Below, piece after piece: positions 1-8,266 of a stretch of 11,225 nucleotides of DNA. Numbering within the stretch: position 1 is the stretch's first letter; the number at the start of each line of letters is the position of its first letter. Under the pieces are notes generated by a model, which was not told the origin of the DNA, did not search any database, and worked only from the letters and a program-made list of their open reading frames with translations. The position numbers and the translations under genes were made by a program. This DNA comes from DATLZB01 sp035574175 (GTDB taxonomy: Bacteria > Pseudomonadota > Alphaproteobacteria > Rhizobiales > Hyphomicrobiaceae), in assembly GCA_035574175.1 (NCBI GenBank), contig DATLZB010000052.1, positions 1-11,225 of the forward strand, written 5' to 3'.

Positions 1-308
1 GGCGCCGGCCTGCCCGCCGCTGGGGCCGCGGCGAGACTGGCTCCGTCCTGACTGGCTTCGCCCGGCTGACCATCCGCGCGGATGCGCTCGAACGCCATCA
101 GCCGCACGTTGGCGGCCATCAGCGTTTCCTCCCATTCCGCCCGGGCGCGCGCGGCGGCTGCTGGATCGAGCTTGCGGGCCACTACGGCGCCGGCCTCTTG
201 GGGATCGCCGGCCTGCGGCGCGGTGAGGCCGCGCAGGCCGTGCGTTGCGATCGCACCGGTGACCGCTGCCGAGACGAGCAAGAGGCCGATGAGCGGTTGC
301 CGCGACAT
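1..308 (-). CDS. Unknown membrane-anchored or exported protein, 5' part only
   Basis: The frame opens at an ATG at 308 and stays open to the window edge, giving about 102 residues of the N-terminus with no stop. The first residues (MSRQPLIGLLLVSAAVTGAI) make a short basic start followed by a hydrophobic stretch of about 17 residues, so the protein is probably a signal-anchored or secreted protein. No lipobox cysteine is visible. The rest is rich in Ala, Arg and Glu (for example AAAARARAEWEETLMAANVR) and looks helical, perhaps coiled coil. Then comes an Ala/Gly/Pro-rich low-complexity segment. A purine-rich AAGGAAC lies about 6 bases upstream of the ATG and supports this start. It lies 209 bp downstream of groEL on the same strand and is probably a separate unit. 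I do not recognise the family. Function unknown. Confidence 0.6.
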   Translation of the reverse strand, partial: MSRQPLIGLLLVSAAVTGAIATHGLRGLTAPQAGDPQEAGAVVARKLDPAAAARARAEWEETLMAANVRLMAFERIRADGQPGEASQDGASLAAAPAAGRPA

Positions 309-449
309 CTTTTTGTTCCTTGGCGACGAGGCAGGCGAATCAAATTCGCTCAGGACCGGATGTTGCGGCTTTGCCGGTAAATGTTCTGTTTAAGCGCGAC
401 CCAGTCCGGGTCGATTCCGCACGATCGAGGCCGCCCGCTGAAATGGTGA

Positions 450-478
450 GGGCCGCCCGCGCTTGTCGCAAGCGGCCC
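450..478 (-). terminator. Possible groEL transcription terminator hairpin
   Basis: An inverted repeat with arms GGGCCGC (450-456) and GCGGCCC (472-478) encloses a smaller CGCTT/AAGCG pairing (460-464 with 470-474) that competes with part of the outer stem. It lies 40 bp after the groEL stop codon. The stem is GC-rich, but no clear T-tract follows on the minus strand, so it is at best a weak intrinsic terminator or an mRNA 3'-end stabiliser. Confidence 0.35.
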
Positions 479-517
479 GCTTTCGTCTGGCGGCTCGATG
501 TGCCGAAGCCGTTTAGG

Positions 518-2158
<1,641 letters not shown>

Positions 2159-2202
2159 TTGTGGGGTCCTGTTGGTGAGATTGCGGTGTTTTGAAGCGGC
2201 GG

Positions 2203-2224
2203 TCGGCGATTGGCAGTCGGCGAT
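2203..2224. repeat. Short direct repeat TCGGCGAT in the groES-groEL spacer
   Basis: The octamer TCGGCGAT occurs at 2203-2210 and again at 2217-2224, separated by TGGCAG, a 14-bp period. It resembles short simple repeats built on 'GGCGATTGGC'-like units that are scattered between genes in some Hyphomicrobiales genomes (recalled, not searched). It directly abuts the hairpin at 2224-2245. Confidence 0.5.
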
Positions 2225-2245
2225 CAAGACTAGGGACTGTCTTGA
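2224..2245 (-). other. Hairpin in the groES-groEL spacer
   Basis: A perfect 7-bp inverted repeat, TCAAGAC (2224-2230) and GTCTTGA (2239-2245), has an 8-base loop. It is in the transcribed spacer between groES (ends 2288) and groEL (starts 2158). There is no following T-tract, so it does not look like an intrinsic terminator. It could be an RNA processing or stability element that sets the groES to groEL ratio. That role is inferred. Confidence 0.45.
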
Positions 2246-2287
2246 GCTTTAACCCCACTGCCGCAGACCGAGCGCCGAAGATTGCGT

Positions 2288-2578
2288 TCAGCGGTCGAGC
2301 ACGCCCATGATGTCGCTTTCCTTCATGATCAACAGCTCCTGGCCGTCGATCTTGACCTCGGTGCCGGACCATTTTCCGAACAGCACGCGATCGCCCTTCT
2401 TCACGTCGAGCGGGACAATTTTGCCGGTTTCGTCGCGTGCCCCAGGGCCTACGGCAATGATCTCGCCCTGCTGCGGCTTCTCGGCCGCCGTATCGGGGAT
2501 GATGATGCCGCCGGCGCTCTTGGTCTCTTGCTCGACGCGCTTAACGACGACGCGGTCATGAAGGGGACGGAATTTCAT
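2288..2578 (-). CDS. groES: 10-kDa co-chaperonin GroES
   Basis: GroES forms the seven-membered lid that caps GroEL and encloses the folding chamber. The product is 96 residues, the standard length. It starts MKFRPLHDRVVVKR, followed by the mobile loop (about residues 17-31) with the GroEL-contacting hydrophobic tripeptide in GGIIIPDTA. The remaining beta-barrel includes GEIIAVGPGARD and GDRVLFGKWSGTEVKIDG, ending at MKESDIMGVLDR. A GGAG about 11 bases upstream of the ATG can act as ribosome binding site. It is the first gene of the groES-groEL operon, 57 bp downstream of CIRCE, and should be induced on heat or misfolding stress when HrcA loses activity. Confidence 0.98.
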   Translation of the reverse strand: MKFRPLHDRVVVKRVEQETKSAGGIIIPDTAAEKPQQGEIIAVGPGARDETGKIVPLDVKKGDRVLFGKWSGTEVKIDGQELLIMKESDIMGVLDR

Positions 2579-2635
2579 CAGGGATCGCTCCGCTTGAGAG
2601 CCTCGTGGGCTGAGAACTGGGGAATAGCCGCGCTG

Positions 2636-2662
2636 TTAGCACTCATCGCTATAGAGTGCTAA
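2636..2662 (-). promoter_or_regulatory. CIRCE operator (HrcA binding site)
   Basis: The arms TTAGCACTC (2636-2644) and GAGTGCTAA (2654-2662) are separated by exactly nine bases. This matches the canonical 9-9-9 CIRCE inverted repeat with no mismatch. The repressor HrcA binds this element in heat-shock operons of many bacteria. It lies just downstream of the predicted -10 region and 57 bp upstream of the groES ATG, so it would block transcription from the adjacent promoter. It would also be part of the mRNA leader, where it can fold. Confidence 0.97.
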
Positions 2663-2672
2663 TGCGGAGCCG

Positions 2673-2702
2673 CATGTACACGGGAAGCGAGGGGAGTGTC
2701 AA
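2673..2702 (-). promoter_or_regulatory. Predicted groESL promoter
   Basis: On the minus strand a perfect -35 hexamer TTGACA (2702-2697) is followed after 17 bases by GTACAT (2679-2674), or after 18 bases by TACATG (2678-2673), as a weak -10. Transcription would start around 2662-2668, at the edge of CIRCE. The CTTGACA core also fits the -35 of alphaproteobacterial RpoH promoters, so dual housekeeping and heat-shock sigma use is possible. The -10 assignment is uncertain. Confidence 0.6.
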
Positions 2703-2797
2703 GCGGACTGGTTGTGGCGGGCACATTATCTGCCCTTCTCATGATCCACGCCGGTGACGCGATCAGGTGAGCGGGGTTGCAGTATGAGCGGCCGGTT

Positions 2798-3547
2798 TCA
2801 GCCCTGAGCGGGGATTCCGGCGGCGTCGAACACGAGACCCGATAGTGCCCTACCGCGTTTGCTGGCAAGGTGCAGCGCCAAGGCGGCGATCTCCGGCTCG
2901 CTGGCAAGGCCCTGGCGTGGGCCGGCGGCCGTCAACTCGCACGGCGCCACCGCGTTGATCCGCACGGCCTCGTCCGACCACCGCCTTGCTTCGCCTCGGG
3001 TCAGGGCGGCAAGGACCGCCCGGGCCATGGAGCCGAGCAGCAGTTCCGCCGCAGTGCGGGGGGCCGGTTGTGTCACCACGTTGAGAACGAGCCCTGGCAC
3101 CCACGTCACCGCCATCCGGTTGGCAACCACGCGCGTGATGTTGAGCGGCCCGCGCAAGGCCTGCGCCAAGCGTTCCTCAAGTTCGCCGTCCGCTACGTCC
3201 GCTTCGATGCCGCGGGCGTCGAGTCGAGCCAGGTTCACGACCACGTCGATGCCGCCGAAGGCCAGCATGGCACCTTGAGCGAATTTGATCGCCGCCTCCG
3301 CATCCAGGATGCCGTCCGAGGTGACATGAATGCCGGCTGCGCTGGCCGCCAGCACCTCGAGCAGAACCTCGAGTTCGGGGCTCATGCGGGGCGCCTGCAA
3401 CACGAGCGCCGAACCCACGCTGGCGAACGCCCTGGCGATGTCGGCCCCGTGCCCCGTCTCGAGCCCCGTAATGAGGACGCGGGCCCCGGCGAGCTCCGGG
3501 TAGAGACCGTGACGCAACGACTGACTTTCGACAACGCCCATCACCAT
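2798..3547 (-). CDS. SDR-fold protein lacking the usual catalytic residues
   Basis: About 249 residues with the layout of a short-chain dehydrogenase/reductase. The Rossmann glycine motif TGLETGHG (residues 27-34) is intact after beta-strand ARVLI. The NNAG-like position reads VVNLAR (103-108), and the INAVAP motif (197-202) matches the usual RVNAVAPG. The active site does not match. Where the Tyr-xxx-Lys pair should precede the ALTR helix there is Gly172 and Arg176, and the serine region reads NVVTQPAP. Nucleotide binding is plausible but classic oxidoreductase activity is doubtful. The frame continues to an ATG at 3568, but GGGAGGAA sits 3 bases before the ATG at 3547 (5 bases when measured from GGAGG), so that start is preferred; ATG 3541 is also possible. 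It is 213 bp downstream of the flavin dehydrogenase on the same strand and ends 95 bp before the groESL -35. Substrate unknown. Confidence 0.8.
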   Translation of the reverse strand: MVMGVVESQSLRHGLYPELAGARVLITGLETGHGADIARAFASVGSALVLQAPRMSPELEVLLEVLAASAAGIHVTSDGILDAEAAIKFAQGAMLAFGGIDVVVNLARLDARGIEADVADGELEERLAQALRGPLNITRVVANRMAVTWVPGLVLNVVTQPAPRTAAELLLGSMARAVLAALTRGEARRWSDEAVRINAVAPCELTAAGPRQGLASEPEIAALALHLASKRGRALSGLVFDAAGIPAQG

Positions 3548-3550
3548 CGG

Positions 3551-3558
3551 TTCCTCCC
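3551..3558 (-). promoter_or_regulatory. Ribosome binding site deciding the SDR start
   Basis: GGGAGGAA on the minus strand lies immediately before the ATG at 3547, with five bases between GGAGG and the ATG. It falls inside the longer reading from 3568, where no comparable site is found upstream. This favours 3547 as the real start. Confidence 0.6.
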
Positions 3559-3629
3559 GCACGTCCATCGGCTGCTCGCTGTTGGCTGATGAGCGTAACT
3601 GCCGACGATTCGACTAACGCAACCTAAAT

Positions 3630-3650
3630 GGCAACCGGATTCGGGTTGCC
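3630..3650 (-). terminator. Strong hairpin between the dehydrogenase and SDR genes
   Basis: Arms GGCAACC (3630-3636) and GGTTGCC (3644-3650) form a perfect 7-bp stem with a 7-base loop; an alternative fold pairs CCG with CGG inside it. On the minus strand it is followed by ATTTAGGTT, a weak T-rich stretch. It lies 110 bp after the stop codon of the dehydrogenase and 83 bp before the SDR start. It could terminate the dehydrogenase transcript, or be a protein-binding palindrome upstream of the SDR gene. Confidence 0.4.
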
Positions 3651-3721
3651 GGACGGCGGGATTGCGGCGCACCGTGGGCACGCAGGCTGTTTGCACATCC
3701 TCGTTTGAATCGATTTCGGCC

Positions 3722-3734
3722 GTTGCCGGGCAAC
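3722..3734. repeat. Second GTTGCC/GGCAAC palindrome
   Basis: GTTGCC (3722-3727) and GGCAAC (3729-3734) form a near-continuous palindrome, foldable with a 3-base loop, 27 bp after the dehydrogenase stop codon. It uses the same core as the hairpin at 3630-3650, so the GGTTGCC core occurs four times, in two inverted pairs, within about 105 bp. Confidence 0.45.
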
Positions 3735-3760
3735 CGCACCCGCCCGAGCTGTGAGATCAC

Positions 3761-6682
3761 TCAGCCGGTAAGGGCCTGATCGAGAACGCGGGTCACATGA
3801 ACCGCCTCGCGGCCGAGGCCATCGGCAATCTGGTGTCGGCAGCTCGTGCCGTCGGCGACGATGAGATCGCTTGGCCCTGCCTTGCGTAGTGCTGGAAACA
3901 GCGACAGCTCCGCCATCGCGAGCGAGACTTCGATCTTGTCGGCCTCGAAGCCGAACGCGCCCGCCATGCCGCAGCAACTCGACTGGATCGGGCGCACATC
4001 GAGCCCCGGCACGGCGCGCAGCACCGCCTCGACCGCGCCCATCGCCCCGAACGCCTTCTGATGGCAATGGCCGTGCAGATGCGCGATGCGCCCACCCTGA
4101 TCGGCCAGAGGCAGCGCCGTCCTGCCCGAGGCAAGGTCTCCGGCCAGGCACTCCTCGAAGAGCTGCGCGGCTTGTGCGATCGGCCTCACCTCGCTCGCCG
4201 CCAGCAGCGCGCCGAACTCGTCGCGTAGGCTGAACAGGCACGCGGGCTCCAGCCCAAGGATACGCGCGCCGCGTGCCACGAACGGGGTATAGGCCTCGAC
4301 CATACGCCGCGCCTCCACCCGCGCCTCCTCGACGAGCCCTGCCGACAGGAACGTGCGCCCGCAGCAAAGCGGGCGCCCGCCATCGGCCGGTTCGACCTTG
4401 TGCAGCCGATATCCGGCCGCCGTCAGCACCCGGTGCGCAGCCTTCAGGTTCTCCGGCTCGAAGTAGCGGTTGAACGTGTCGGCGAACAGCACGAGATCGC
4501 GGCCGTCGCCCCTCACGTCGTCGGCAGTCGCGGTCGCGCCCTGCTCGCTCCAGGGCTTCTCCCACCTGGGCAACGAGCGCCGCGCGCTGATCCCGGTGAG
4601 TGTCTGGGACAGCCAGGCGAGCGGCGCCAGCCGGTTGCGCAAATTGAGGAGCGGGGCAAGCCGCGCCGCGTGGTAAGCATAGCGTGGCAGGTAGGCGATG
4701 AGGCGCGCTCTGAGCGGCAGGCCGTGACGCGCATGATAGTGGTGCAGAAACTCGATCTTCATGCGTGCCATGTCGACGCCGGTCGGGCATTCCCGCCGGC
4801 AAGCCTTGCACGATACGCATAGATCGAGCGTCTCCTTCATCTCCTTGGAGGTGAAGGCTTCCGCGCCAAGCTGACCCGAAATGGCGAGCCTCAAGGTATT
4901 GGCGCGGCCGCGGGTAACGTGCTGCTCCTGCCGGGTCGCCCGGTAGGACGGGCACATGACGCCGCTGATCGTGCCCCGGCACGCGCCGTTGTTGTTGCAC
5001 ATTTCCACTGCGCCGGAAAAGCCACCCCACTCCGACCAATCGAGCGCCGCCTGCGCCGGTTGGCTCACCCGATAGGATGGCGCAAAACGCAGGAGGCTGC
5101 GGTCGTCGAAGCGGTATGGCTCGACGATCTTGCCGGGATTAAGCCGTCGCTCGGGATCGAACGCGTCCTTGACCTGGATGAAGGCTCGGGCGAGGCGTTC
5201 ACCGAACATCGGCGCAATGAACTCCGAGCGCGAGATGCCATCGCCATGCTCGCCCGAATAGGAGCCCTTGAAGCGGCGCACGAGTTCGGTTGCGGCCTCT
5301 GCGATCTGGCGCATGGCCGCGATGTCGCGCTCCGACTTCATGTTGAGGATGGGCCGCACATGTAGGCAACCGACGGAGGCGTGGGCATACCAGGTGCCGC
5401 GCGTGCCGTGCTTGGCGAACAGCTCCGTGATTGCGTCCGTGTAGTCGGCGAGGTGTTCCAGCGGCACCGCGCAGTCCTCGATGAAGGAGACCGGCTTCGC
5501 GTCCCCCTTCATGGAGGTCATGATGTTGAGGCAGGCTTCCCGCAGCTCCCACACCGTACGCTGGCGAGCCGGCTCGATCACCTCCACTACTGCATCGACG
5601 AAGCCGTGGTCGGCCATACATTGATCGAGGCGCTTAAGGTCCCTCTGCAACGCACCGAGGTCCTCGCCGGCGAATTCGACGAGCAGCAGGCAGTTCGGCT
5701 TACCGCGTGTGATGTCGGCGAGGGTTCGCGCGAACAGGGGGATGTCGGCGCCCAGGCTGAGCACGTTGTTGTCGACGAGCTCGACCGCCACGGGCCCGAG
5801 CTCGACGAGATGGCGCGTGGTTTCCATGGCCGCACGGAAGGTCGGGAAGTGGCACACGCCCATCACGCGATGGCAGGGCAGCCGTGACAGGCGCAGCGTG
5901 ATGGCAGTGCTGACGGCGAGCGTACCTTCCGAGCCGACGAGAAGGTGGGCGAGATTCGGCGAAGTGCTGATCAGCGCGTCGAGATTGTAGCCCCCGACCC
6001 TCCGCTGCACCTTGGGGTACATGCGCACAATCTCGGCCTCCTCCCGGTGGGCGAGGTCGAGCATGGCCGCAGCGATTCCCTTGGCGCGCTCGCTACCCTC
6101 CACGCGCGGCCCGAACGAGAATGCCTCCCCGTCGCAAAAGAGTGCCTCGATGGCGAGCACATTGTCGACCATCTTGCCATAGCGGATCGAGCGTGCGCCG
6201 GAGGAGTTGTTGCCGGCCATGCCGCCGATCGTGCAGCGGCTGGCGGTCGAAGGTTCTACGGGAAAGAACCAGCCGTCGGTTTTGAGTGTGTGGTTGAGTG
6301 CTTCCAGCACCATCCCCGGCTCGACGCTGATGGTGCCGCTCTCCGCGTCGTATCCGATGATGCGGTTGAGATGTCGCGAGCAGTCGATGACGAGGCCGGG
6401 CCCGATCGGCTGCCCGTTCTGCGAGGTACCCCCGCCCCTGGCGATTACCGGCACGCCGGCCTCGTGCGCGATGGAGAGGCAAGCCGCGGCGTCGGCTGCC
6501 GTGCGCGGGAAGACGACGCCGATCGGCATGATCTGGTAGATCGAGGCGTCGGTGGCATAACGCCCGCGAGTGAAGGCATCGAATGAGACCTCGCCTTCGA
6601 GCGCGGTTTTGAGCCGCCGCTCGAGGCCGACGTCGCGGCCATGCGCGGTTTTGCTGCGGCTCGACCCGACGCTGTCCTGCAT
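3761..6682 (-). CDS. FAD-linked, Fe-S D-2-hydroxyacid dehydrogenase (YdiJ-like)
   Basis: A 973-residue fusion of a flavin dehydrogenase and an iron-sulfur/CCG electron-transfer module, the arrangement of E. coli YdiJ. The FAD-binding part (about 45-260) has ARGGGTSQNGQPIG at 81-94, GGMAGNNSSGARSIRYG at 153-169 and GSEGTLAV at 251-258. The FAD-oxidase C-terminal part (about 270-530) has HASVGCLHVRP (434-444) and SGEHGDG (476-482). Iron-sulfur cysteines follow: a CX5CX8CP group (562, 568, 577) and a full CX2CX2CX3CP ferredoxin motif (622, 625, 628, 632). Two CCG motifs lie at about 773 and 903. The family oxidises D-2-hydroxyacids (D-2-hydroxyglutarate, D-lactate or glycolate) to 2-oxoacids and passes electrons onward, probably to quinone. 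Exact substrate is not readable. A GTG at 6700 would add six residues, but AAGGAG seven bases before the ATG at 6682 fixes the start. It diverges from the aminotransferase gene. Confidence 0.92.
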   Translation of the reverse strand: MQDSVGSSRSKTAHGRDVGLERRLKTALEGEVSFDAFTRGRYATDASIYQIMPIGVVFPRTAADAAACLSIAHEAGVPVIARGGGTSQNGQPIGPGLVIDCSRHLNRIIGYDAESGTISVEPGMVLEALNHTLKTDGWFFPVEPSTASRCTIGGMAGNNSSGARSIRYGKMVDNVLAIEALFCDGEAFSFGPRVEGSERAKGIAAAMLDLAHREEAEIVRMYPKVQRRVGGYNLDALISTSPNLAHLLVGSEGTLAVSTAITLRLSRLPCHRVMGVCHFPTFRAAMETTRHLVELGPVAVELVDNNVLSLGADIPLFARTLADITRGKPNCLLLVEFAGEDLGALQRDLKRLDQCMADHGFVDAVVEVIEPARQRTVWELREACLNIMTSMKGDAKPVSFIEDCAVPLEHLADYTDAITELFAKHGTRGTWYAHASVGCLHVRPILNMKSERDIAAMRQIAEAATELVRRFKGSYSGEHGDGISRSEFIAPMFGERLARAFIQVKDAFDPERRLNPGKIVEPYRFDDRSLLRFAPSYRVSQPAQAALDWSEWGGFSGAVEMCNNNGACRGTISGVMCPSYRATRQEQHVTRGRANTLRLAISGQLGAEAFTSKEMKETLDLCVSCKACRRECPTGVDMARMKIEFLHHYHARHGLPLRARLIAYLPRYAYHAARLAPLLNLRNRLAPLAWLSQTLTGISARRSLPRWEKPWSEQGATATADDVRGDGRDLVLFADTFNRYFEPENLKAAHRVLTAAGYRLHKVEPADGGRPLCCGRTFLSAGLVEEARVEARRMVEAYTPFVARGARILGLEPACLFSLRDEFGALLAASEVRPIAQAAQLFEECLAGDLASGRTALPLADQGGRIAHLHGHCHQKAFGAMGAVEAVLRAVPGLDVRPIQSSCCGMAGAFGFEADKIEVSLAMAELSLFPALRKAGPSDLIVADGTSCRHQIADGLGREAVHVTRVLDQALTG

Positions 6683-6891
6683 GCGGCGTCTCCTTTCCAC
6701 GCCGTCCGCGGCGCTTTCCGGGGCGGCAACGGCGTCGACCGCACTAATGAACCGAACCGATCAAATTGCAAGCCGGGGCTGGACGAGCTTACGGCCGGAG
6801 CCGCTCCGTACATGAGCCTTCAGCAGAAGCTCGAGTCGCACGTTTCGCGGTTTTGTGGCAGACACGGTGAAAAACGCACGGGAGATCCACG
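6683..6891. promoter_or_regulatory. Divergent intergenic region with a GAACC direct repeat
   Basis: These 209 bp separate two divergent start codons and must carry promoters for both genes unless one is read from further away. I see no convincing -35/-10 pair on either strand. The AT-richest part is about 6743-6770 and contains the direct repeat GAACCGAACCGA (6749-6760), a possible operator half-site pair. No hairpin terminator or small gene is evident. Confidence 0.35.
6690..6696 (-). promoter_or_regulatory. Ribosome binding site of the flavin dehydrogenase
   Basis: AAAGGAG on the minus strand is placed seven bases before the ATG at 6682. It sits within the longer reading from the GTG at 6700 and therefore argues against that start. 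Confidence 0.7.
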
Positions 6892-8085
6892 ATGCCCTAT
6901 GCCCCCGGCCGTCATTTCCTGCAAATTCCCGGCCCGACCAATTGCCCACTGCCGGTCCTGGCGGCCATCGCCAAGCCGACCATCGACCACCGTGGACCCG
7001 AATTCCAGGCGCTGGGTCGGGACGTGCTGACCCGCATCCGCGCCATCTTCAAGACCTCGCGGCCGGTGATCATCTACCCCGCCTCCGGTACCGGCGCTTG
7101 GGAGGCTGCCCTGGTCAACACGTTGTCGCCCGGCGACCGCGTTCTCATGTACGAGACCGGCTGGTTCGCTACACTCTGGAGCCGCATGGCCACGCGGCTG
7201 GGGCTTAAGCCCGAGTTCTTGAAGGGCGACTGGCGCTCGGGTGCCGACGCCGCCGCCATCGAGGCGCGTCTCCGGGAGGATAGGGCGCGCGAGATCAAGG
7301 CCGTGTGCGTGGTCCACAATGAGACCTCGACCGGAGCTACCACTGACGTAGCTGCCGTGCGCCGGGCCATCGACCGCGCTGGCCACCCGGCACTGTTCAT
7401 GGTCGACACCATTTCCTCGCTGGCCTCGATCGATTACCGCCACGAGGAATGGGGGGTCGACGTTACGGTGGGCGGCTCGCAGAAGGGTCTGATGCTGCCG
7501 CCCGGCCTGTCGTTCAATGCCATCTCCGACAAGGCGCTGGCCGCGCACCACAAGGCCGGCTTGCCCCGCTCCTATTGGGACTGGTCGGAAATGCTCGCCA
7601 TCAACGAGAAGGGCTACTTCCCCTATACCCCGGCCACCAATCTGTTGCAGGGCCTAAGGGTCGCTCTCGACCTGCTCGAGCAGGAAGGGCTCGACAACGT
7701 CTTTGCCCGCCACAAGCGGGCCGCCGAGGCCACTCGACGCTGCGTGCGTCACTGGGGTTTCGAAATCCAATGCAGAAACCCCGCTGAGTACTCCTCCTCG
7801 CTGACCGCGGTCCGCCTGCCCGACGGCCATTCCGCTGACCGGCTGCGGGCGGAAATCCTCAAGCGCTGCAATTTGTCGCTCGGCAACGGCCTCGGGCCGT
7901 TGGCCGACAAGGTGTTCCGCATCGGGCATCTCGGCGATTTTCATGATCTGATGGTTACCGGCACGCTGTCCGGGGTCGAGATGGGCCTGGCCGCGACCGG
8001 GATACCCTTCCGTTCAGGCGGGGTGACGGCGGCGATGGCCTATCTGCAAGGCAACGCCGGCCCCGTCGCAGAGGCCGCCCAATGA
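6892..8085 (+). CDS. Class V aminotransferase, glyoxylate-linked
   Basis: A 397-residue pyridoxal-phosphate enzyme of the class V group that includes serine-glyoxylate (SgaA), alanine-glyoxylate, aspartate-glyoxylate (BhcA) and ureidoglycine-glyoxylate (PucG) aminotransferases. The N-terminal PGPTNCPLPVL and DHRGPEF segments are typical. SGTGAWE (65-71) contacts the cofactor phosphate, VHNETSTG (141-148) is the conserved central loop, Asp172 in MVDTISSLAS should pair with the pyridine nitrogen, and Lys198 in GGSQKGLMLPPGL is the Schiff-base lysine. GYFPYTPATNLL and the C-terminal KVFRIGHLGD with an Arg expected to bind substrate carboxylate are also present. Length is normal and no key residue is missing. 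GGGAG seven bases before the ATG supports the start. The exact amino donor cannot be told from sequence alone. It diverges from the flavin dehydrogenase and precedes a peptide-type importer on the same strand, suggesting catabolism of an imported amino compound. Confidence 0.92.
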   Translation: MPYAPGRHFLQIPGPTNCPLPVLAAIAKPTIDHRGPEFQALGRDVLTRIRAIFKTSRPVIIYPASGTGAWEAALVNTLSPGDRVLMYETGWFATLWSRMATRLGLKPEFLKGDWRSGADAAAIEARLREDRAREIKAVCVVHNETSTGATTDVAAVRRAIDRAGHPALFMVDTISSLASIDYRHEEWGVDVTVGGSQKGLMLPPGLSFNAISDKALAAHHKAGLPRSYWDWSEMLAINEKGYFPYTPATNLLQGLRVALDLLEQEGLDNVFARHKRAAEATRRCVRHWGFEIQCRNPAEYSSSLTAVRLPDGHSADRLRAEILKRCNLSLGNGLGPLADKVFRIGHLGDFHDLMVTGTLSGVEMGLAATGIPFRSGGVTAAMAYLQGNAGPVAEAAQ

Positions 8086-8266
8086 TGCGTGATCGCCTGC
8101 CGCCCCGGCCCCAACCGCCTTCGGCGGCCGTCGGCACACTTGCGCCATTGATGAATGATCGACTAGCAATGTCGCAAAGATAAAACGTAACGGCGTGTGC
8201 GGCTGCCGGAGAGCCGTCCCAGAGCACTCACGCCGGACCCCGACAGCGGAGTGGGAGGCTTCGCCG
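8086..8266 (+). other. Spacer between aminotransferase and importer genes
   Basis: This 181-bp stretch has a 5-bp GC hairpin, CCGCC/GGCGG with a 3-base loop, at 8115-8127, without a T-tract. It is followed by an AT-richer patch (about 8147-8192), which could hold a promoter for the importer operon. I find no hexamer pair good enough to call one. The importer frame is open back to a GTG at 8195, but that part has no ABC family similarity. Confidence 0.35.
8253..8258 (+). promoter_or_regulatory. Ribosome binding site supporting GTG 8267
   Basis: GGGAGG lies eight bases before the GTG at 8267. An ATG at 8315 has only GGAG three bases away, and the GTG at 8195 has no clear site close by, so 8267 is the best-supported start. 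Confidence 0.5.

Noticed and set aside
397..413. Inverted repeat CGACCC/GGGTCG with a 5-base loop, between groEL and the left-edge gene
   Set aside because: The arms are short, no T-tract follows on the minus strand, and such 6-bp GC palindromes are common by chance at this G+C content.
2159..2227. Longer GroEL start adding 23 residues
   Set aside because: The extension is made from the intergenic repeat and hairpin sequence; MAAKDVKF is the standard GroEL N-terminus.
3624..5039. 471-residue minus-strand open frame overlapping the dehydrogenase 3' half
   Set aside because: It is an out-of-frame reading of the same strand, Arg- and Gly-rich and without motifs, while the dehydrogenase frame has continuous Fe-S and CCG motifs here.
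6820..7551. 243-residue minus-strand open frame across the divergent spacer and aminotransferase
   Set aside because: It is antisense to the conserved N-terminal half of the aminotransferase, with no recognisable motif or upstream ribosome binding site.
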